Part shown: positions 5,754 through 8,867 of the stretch, in pieces | Position numbering within the stretch: position 1 is the first letter of the stretch | How the letters are laid out: every line of letters starts with the position of its first letter | Source: Candidatus Micrarchaeota archaeon CG08_land_8_20_14_0_20_59_11 | GTDB taxonomy: Archaea; Micrarchaeota; Micrarchaeia; Norongarragalinales; Norongarragalinaceae | Reading direction: 5' to 3' | Assembly: GCA_002763345.1 (NCBI GenBank) | Contig: PEXZ01000074.1 | Location: 1 to 8,867, forward strand | DNA length: 8,867 nucleotides | Notes under the pieces: generated by a model | Databases searched by the model: none | Told to the model about the DNA's origin: nothing | The model's input: the letters and a program-made list of their open reading frames with translations, nothing else | Translations under genes and position numbers: made by a program

Positions 5754-6443
5754 TCAGAAAACCTTTTCCTCGCCCTGCGGCGTGCGCAGCGCGACGTTCT
5801 GGACGTGCTTGCGGGCGGCTTGCGCAAGTGGAAGCGACTTGTTCCTATCATCGCCGACTACGAGGAAGCGGTCGCAGTAGGGCGCGACGTATTTCGCCAC
5901 CTCCTCGACCGCGCCGTCGTTCTCCCCTTCGACAACTGTGAAGCGGAATTCCTTGAACACGTGGCTGCCGAGCTTTTCCAGAAACGCAAGGGAGCGCAGC
6001 ACGTTGCTGAGCAGGAGTTCGGGATTGCCCTCGAACCCGGTAATCTCGGCGTAGTCCCTCTGCCGCAGCCGCGTCTTGATGTCCAGAGAAACGTACGAGA
6101 GGAAGGGCAGAAGGTCCGCGAGCGCCTCCGGATAGTAGCCGCACGTGTCTATCCTGACTGAGAGGCGCTGCTGCTTTGCGAGCAGCATGCAAAGCTCGTG
6201 CAGCGCATTGCCCTGCATGAGCGGCTCTCCGCCCGCGAAGACGACCGCATCCGGCTTCGTCTCTGCCAAATGGCGGGCGAAGAAAGACGTGGGCTCCTCG
6301 CCGCAGGACGCGGTTTCAAGAAGTTCGGGATGCGGGCAGAATTCGCACGCAAGGGGGCAGCCGCACAGAAACAGGACGGAGGAACGCTTCCGTGGATAGG
6401 CGGACGAGTCGCCGTCGACGAGGCTCGCAAAGTGCAGGTTCAT
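5754..6443 (-). CDS. Radical SAM activating enzyme, NrdG-type (anaerobic ribonucleotide reductase activase family)
   Basis: A 229-residue radical SAM protein. The cluster motif CxxxCxxC is Cys29, Cys33 and Cys36 (CPLACEFC), followed by PHPEL, as in NrdG-type activases where the consensus is C-x-C-H-NPEL. Other family marks: VVFAGGEPLMQ (67-77, SAM-binding GGEP), RIDTCGYYPE (97-106) and LDIKT (120-124). These enzymes cleave S-adenosylmethionine to make a glycyl radical on a partner, most often the class III ribonucleotide reductase NrdD; the partner is not in this window, so substrate specificity is open and no gene symbol is given. Cys27 adds a fourth cysteine just before the motif. It is not HydE or HydG (far too short and lacking their motifs). 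No Shine-Dalgarno is seen at the ATG; a TATA-like CTTTAA lies 30 bases upstream. Confidence 0.82.
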   Translation of the reverse strand: MNLHFASLVDGDSSAYPRKRSSVLFLCGCPLACEFCPHPELLETASCGEEPTSFFARHLAETKPDAVVFAGGEPLMQGNALHELCMLLAKQQRLSVRIDTCGYYPEALADLLPFLSYVSLDIKTRLRQRDYAEITGFEGNPELLLSNVLRSLAFLEKLGSHVFKEFRFTVVEGENDGAVEEVAKYVAPYCDRFLVVGDDRNKSLPLAQAARKHVQNVALRTPQGEEKVF

Positions 6444-6469
6444 CCCGAAGCAATTTGCGCGAGCCGCCC

Positions 6470-6477
6470 ATTAAAGC
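6470..6477 (-). promoter_or_regulatory. Weak TATA-like element before the radical SAM gene
   Basis: The minus strand reads GCTTTAAT, centred about 30 bases before the ATG at 6443, which has no Shine-Dalgarno. It suggests a separate, nearly leaderless transcript for the radical SAM gene. The match is short. Confidence 0.3.
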
Positions 6478-6485
6478 GTTTCCGT

Positions 6486-7013
6486 TCAGCCGGGCGCGTT
6501 CCGCTGAACGCGCCAAACAAGCAGCGCCAGCGCGCCGCCGATGATGGCGGTGACGAGCTGCACGATGCCCATGGCGCCGAGGAACAGGGAAGGAAGGATG
6601 GAGGCGGAGACGAGCACGTACGCGGGAACGAACAGCGTGAGGGATTTCGCGCATGCCGCAACTGCGACTGAGGAGGGGGCGTTAATGCCTGCTAAAACCA
6701 GCCTCCTGATTCCGAATACGAGCGCGGCGTTACCCGCCCATATGAACGGCATCATCACCGCGAGTAACGGCGTGAACGGCCCGAATACGACGCCGCGCGA
6801 GAGCGCCGCCACGCTGGGCAGGAAAATCACGGGCAGGACGCGCGAATCTCGGAAGTCCAGCGCAGCCAGCACGAGCATCGCGTTCACGATCGTCCCGACG
6901 AGCAGTTGCGGGCCTTCAAGCAGGAACGGCACGAGGAACGCGGCTGCGGAATAAACTACAAGCCGTACGTTTTCCTCCGCGTTGGAAAGCGGAAACTCGA
7001 ATGCAAATCCCAT
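6486..7013 (-). CDS. Six-helix integral membrane protein, ECF S-component-like, next to the hydrogenase
   Basis: A 175-residue hydrophobic protein with about six membrane segments (roughly 17-33, 36-53, 58-76, 80-103, 114-137, 144-168). The segment LPSVAALSRGVVFGPFTPLL followed by MMPFIWAGNAALVF resembles what I remember of small membrane proteins found near [FeFe] hydrogenases and of ECF transporter S components, which also have six helices; this is recall and not a search. The start is the ATG at 7013 with GGGGGGAG 8-14 bases upstream, only 14 bases after the hydrogenase stop; the frame is open further upstream, but that part lies inside the hydrogenase gene. Tight spacing points to cotranscription and perhaps a functional link. 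The 3' end contains a perfect inverted repeat. Function unknown. Confidence 0.8.
   Translation of the reverse strand: MGFAFEFPLSNAEENVRLVVYSAAAFLVPFLLEGPQLLVGTIVNAMLVLAALDFRDSRVLPVIFLPSVAALSRGVVFGPFTPLLAVMMPFIWAGNAALVFGIRRLVLAGINAPSSVAVAACAKSLTLFVPAYVLVSASILPSLFLGAMGIVQLVTAIIGGALALLVWRVQRNAPG
6493..6514 (-). repeat. Perfect 9-bp inverted repeat with 4-base loop
   Basis: GGCGCGTTC, loop CGCT, GAACGCGCC on the plus strand. It is GC-rich and lies in the last codons of the membrane protein gene, stop at 6488-6486. It would form a stable hairpin in the mRNA 3' end. No T-run follows on the minus strand, so it is not a classic intrinsic terminator. Confidence 0.7.
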
Positions 7014-7020
7014 ATTTTTC

Positions 7021-7027
7021 TCCCCCC
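7021..7027 (-). promoter_or_regulatory. Ribosome binding site of the six-helix membrane protein
   Basis: GGGGGGA on the minus strand starts right after the hydrogenase stop TGA and ends 7 bases before the ATG at 7013. It fixes the start of that gene and supports cotranscription with the hydrogenase. Confidence 0.55.
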
Positions 7028-8143
7028 TCACGTCAACGTGCCCATTATCTCCTCGTAGTCGCGCTCGCTCCGATGCAGCAGCTTCTTCGCTTTTCCGCTT
7101 CCGGGTTTCCCGAACAACGCGGCATACGTCTCCTTTACCGCGGGGTTGTTGTGCGCGTCTCGGAACGGCAGCTTCCTGTCGTGCTCGTGCAGCGCTGCGG
7201 CGCGCGACAACACGGACCCCTCGACGGTGTCGGGCTGCCCGGGTCCGCCGACGCAGCCGCCGATGCATCCCAGCACCTCGACGAAATCGAGCGAGCGCAC
7301 GCCGTTGCGCCTCTCCTCGAGGATGCGCTTGCATATAACGGAAGCGTCCCGGTAGCCCTGCACTATCGCGAGATGCACCTCGCGCTCGCCGAGCATCATT
7401 GAGAGCTCCTTTATCTGCCCTAGGGAGGGGCGCATGTTGGATTCGAAACGGGGAAGCGTGCCTTCGGTCACCGTGTAGTACGCCGTGCGCAGCACCGCCT
7501 CCGCTATGCCGCCGGTGACTCCGAAGAGCGCGCCCGCCCCGCCCGCGACGCCGAGGGGATTGTCAAACGCCTCGTCCGGAAGGCGCCGCAGGTCTATGCC
7601 CTTGCTCTTGAGCAGCTGCGCCAGTTCGTGCGTCGTTATGACGCGGTCCACGTCCTGAGTCGCGCCCGCTATCTCGCGCTCGCGCTCCTTCGCTTCGAGC
7701 TTCTTCGCGAAGCAGGGCATTATGGAAACAACTGCGATGTCCCCCGCGGATTTTCGGATTTTCTTCGCGAAATACGTCTTCGCAATGGCGCCGAGCATCT
7801 GCTGCGGCGACTTGGCTTCGGAAAGGTTGCCCTCGAGGCCGGGAAACATCTTGAGGCAGTAGCGCGTCCAGCCGGGACAGCACGACGTCAGCAGCGGCAG
7901 GCGTTCCTGTTTCTCAAGCCGCTCCAGAAGCTCCTGCGACTCCTCCAGCACCGTAGCCTCGGCTCCGAAGTCGGTGTCGAAGACGTACTTGAAGCCCAGC
8001 ATGTGCAGCGCGGCTACGGTGCGCCCGGTAACGTCGGTGCCGGGTTTCAGCCCGAATTCCTCGCCGAGCGAGACGCGCACCGACGGCGCGGTCTGGACGA
8101 CGACCGTCTTCCCCGAGGCAAACAGTTTTTCGAGTTCGTTCAT
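7028..8143 (-). CDS. Minimal [FeFe] hydrogenase, catalytic H-domain only
   Basis: A 371-residue protein made only of the H-cluster domain; the N-terminal ferredoxin-like FeS domains of clostridial enzymes are absent. It probably reduces protons or oxidises H2 in the cytoplasm. Cluster motifs: TSCCPGW (Cys88, Cys89), MPCFAKKLE (Cys144, Lys147) and LGCIGGCVGGPGQP (Cys293, Cys297). Aligned from memory with Clostridium pasteurianum CpI, the offset is a constant 211 from the APS motif to MPC, so the proton path Glu279/Glu282/Arg286/Cys299/Ser319 corresponds to Glu68/Glu71/Arg75/Cys88/Ser108, all present. The KSPQQM, GAGALFGVTGG and LLHR tail motifs are also kept. Differences: Leu291 for the usual Met (CpI Met497), Phe145 for Thr, and GPGQP for GGGQP. 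The start is an ATG with GTGA 4 bases upstream, 9 bases after the previous gene. No HydE/F/G maturases are in the window. Confidence 0.93.
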   Translation of the reverse strand: MNELEKLFASGKTVVVQTAPSVRVSLGEEFGLKPGTDVTGRTVAALHMLGFKYVFDTDFGAEATVLEESQELLERLEKQERLPLLTSCCPGWTRYCLKMFPGLEGNLSEAKSPQQMLGAIAKTYFAKKIRKSAGDIAVVSIMPCFAKKLEAKEREREIAGATQDVDRVITTHELAQLLKSKGIDLRRLPDEAFDNPLGVAGGAGALFGVTGGIAEAVLRTAYYTVTEGTLPRFESNMRPSLGQIKELSMMLGEREVHLAIVQGYRDASVICKRILEERRNGVRSLDFVEVLGCIGGCVGGPGQPDTVEGSVLSRAAALHEHDRKLPFRDAHNNPAVKETYAALFGKPGSGKAKKLLHRSERDYEEIMGTLT

Positions 8144-8152
8144 ATTATCACA

Positions 8153-8614
8153 TTACGCAAGCAGTTCGTTTACGCGTCCCATTGCGAGGAACACGGCAAA
8201 ATACGAGGCGAAGGCATGGTACGACGTCCACCCGCCGGCGTAGTGCAGGTTTCCCGCGCCGACAAGCATCGCCTCTATCGCGGTGCCCGCCGCGGCGATG
8301 ACGAGGCTCGACGCGATGCCGAGCTGCCAGTCGAACTTGCGGGGGAAGACGAGGGCGTACGCGGAACCCGCGCAGAGGGCGATGATGAACACCTCGATTG
8401 GCACCGCAAGCAGCGGCAGCGCGCTTCCGCTGGAATACCAGTAACCCTGCAGCGCGCCCGCGTTCTCGAAGGCGAAATCGAAGAGCGCGAGGAACAGCGC
8501 CATCTTCAGCATTTCCGAGCAGTGCTTCTTGCGTATGAGGAAGGGCAGGACGCCCAGCAGCCCCAGCGCCAGCAGCATTAGGTAAATCCACAGGCTCATT
8601 CCGATTAGTTGCAT
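8153..8614 (-). CDS. Polytopic membrane protein, lycopene cyclase/carotenoid-enzyme-like
   Basis: A 153-residue protein with about five membrane segments (8-27, 35-52, 64-88, 97-118, 130-149). In-membrane acidic residues are notable: Asp46, Glu50, Glu74 and Glu114. The order D..FEN.G...GYWYSSG (46-63) followed by AVPIEVF (70-76) resembles lycopene cyclase domains, where D..(G)xWxY and PxE(E) recur, and distantly the carotenoid hydratase group. A second copy of the pattern may lie at 113-133 (IEAMLVGAGNLHYAGGW). The function is thus a guess: carotenoid or other isoprenoid-related. The start ATG has GGTGA 4 bases upstream; an ATG 4 bases earlier belongs to another frame. It lies 9 bases before the hydrogenase on the same strand, so the two are probably cotranscribed. 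Confidence 0.72.
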   Translation of the reverse strand: MQLIGMSLWIYLMLLALGLLGVLPFLIRKKHCSEMLKMALFLALFDFAFENAGALQGYWYSSGSALPLLAVPIEVFIIALCAGSAYALVFPRKFDWQLGIASSLVIAAAGTAIEAMLVGAGNLHYAGGWTSYHAFASYFAVFLAMGRVNELLA

Positions 8615-8618
8615 TCAT

Positions 8619-8623
8619 TCACC
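8619..8623 (-). promoter_or_regulatory. Ribosome binding site of the carotenoid-enzyme-like gene
   Basis: GGTGA on the minus strand, 4 bases before the ATG at 8614. The nearby ATG at 8618 directly touches it and opens a different frame, so this site decides the start. Confidence 0.6.
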
Positions 8624-8693
8624 TTTTTATTTTGTGCGGTTTCCTTCGCGTCACGAACAATACGGCGGCGAGCGGCGCAAGTGCGGGCGGCAT
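8619..8693 (-). CDS. Possible 24-residue basic hydrophobic micropeptide
   Basis: An ATG at 8693 opens a frame reading a hydrophobic stretch (ALAPLAAVLFV) and a basic tail (TRRKPHKIKR), ending in a TGA that forms part of the next gene's GGTGA site, the same arrangement as purM/purS. Its ATG lies 3 bases after the TGA stop of the upstream gene, with GTGA partly overlapping that stop. There is no homology, and the short length makes chance likely. Confidence 0.2.
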   Translation of the reverse strand: MPPALAPLAAVLFVTRRKPHKIKR

Positions 8694-8696
8694 GCC

Positions 8697-8867
8697 TCAC
8701 AGCTTCTTCTGGACGAACTTTTTCCGCTTCGCGCCGTCCTGCGACAGGAAGCCCGCCATGTTGCGGTAGTATCCCATCGCCGCTGATTTGCGCTGTCCCT
8801 CGTGGTGCATGTTGCGCTTTATGAAAACGTATGCGAGCGGGAGCAGCAGCACGAGCGCGACGAGCCC
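8697..8867 (-). CDS. C-terminal end of a membrane protein (partial, N-terminus beyond window edge)
   Basis: The last 56 codons and stop of a gene entering from the right. The visible part starts with a hydrophobic helix (GLVALVLLLPLAYVFI) followed by a positively charged, polar tail of about 40 residues (KRNMHHEGQRKSAAMGYY... ending FVQKKL). The basic residues directly after the helix suggest that the tail is cytoplasmic. No domain can be recognised from this fragment. The frame is open to the window end, so it is cut by the window and not broken. It is on the same strand as the hydrogenase cluster and 82 bases upstream of the next gene, so it may be the preceding member of the same operon. 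Confidence 0.65.
   Translation of the reverse strand, partial: GLVALVLLLPLAYVFIKRNMHHEGQRKSAAMGYYRNMAGFLSQDGAKRKKFVQKKL

Noticed and set aside
5754..6443. Reading the radical SAM gene as hydrogenase maturase HydE or HydG
   Set aside because: It has 229 residues, a PHPEL motif after the cluster and GGEP, typical of NrdG/PFL-activase proteins; HydE and HydG are much longer and have different motifs.
7014..7334. Upstream extension of the six-helix membrane protein frame
   Set aside because: It lies inside the hydrogenase gene in another frame and is Arg/Ala-rich. The ATG at 7013 has its own binding site.
7028..8143. Reading the hydrogenase as a sensory or Nar1/IOP1-type protein without activity
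   Set aside because: All three cluster motifs, the proton relay Cys88, and the Glu/Ser path are kept, and the N-terminal cysteines of Nar1 proteins are absent.
7628..8581. Long plus-strand frame of 317 codons opposite the hydrogenase gene
   Set aside because: It is Arg-rich and of low quality, and lies antisense to the hydrogenase and the carotenoid-like gene, both with clear motifs.

Overview
The window looks like a GC-rich archaeal chromosome segment, probably from the DPANN group (a Micrarchaeota- or Diapherotrites-like organism). This is inferred from four things: TATA-box-like elements about 25-30 bases before several starts that lack a ribosome binding site, GGTGA-type Shine-Dalgarno sites inside operons, a membrane-anchored Lon-type protease without an ATPase domain, and a minimal [FeFe] hydrogenase, a combination I associate with small-genome archaea. 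No rRNA, tRNA or CRISPR was seen, so the lineage is not proven.

Left part (1-3968, minus strand): a tightly packed purine operon, purM-purS-purL-purQ. PurS, PurL and PurQ form FGAM synthetase and PurM is the next enzyme (AIR synthetase), so the operon covers two consecutive steps of de novo purine synthesis. purQ is cut by the window edge. Stops and starts are interlocked: the purM stop lies in the purS Shine-Dalgarno, purS/purL share TTGA, and purL/purQ share ATGA.

Middle (3969-5590): a 281-base divergent promoter region with closely spaced T-runs, then on the plus strand a membrane-anchored Lon-family (S16) serine protease. Downstream lies an AT-rich, unrecognised 96-residue ORF. After it is a short relic that matches the last 15 codons and stop of the protease gene, with mostly synonymous changes. 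This points to a lost tandem paralogue or an insertion event and is the main evolutionary oddity of the window.

Right part (5591-8867, minus strand, transcribed right to left): the end of a membrane protein, a small polytopic protein with lycopene-cyclase/carotenoid-type features, an [FeFe] hydrogenase reduced to its catalytic H-domain, a six-helix membrane protein resembling an ECF-type S component, then (probably from its own promoter) a radical SAM activase of the NrdG type and a 42-residue two-helix membrane protein. The hydrogenase keeps all cluster-binding cysteines and the full proton path, so it is probably active, but its electron partner and its maturases (HydE, HydF, HydG) are not in this window. 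The adjacent membrane proteins are candidates for a functional link, which is inference from spacing only.
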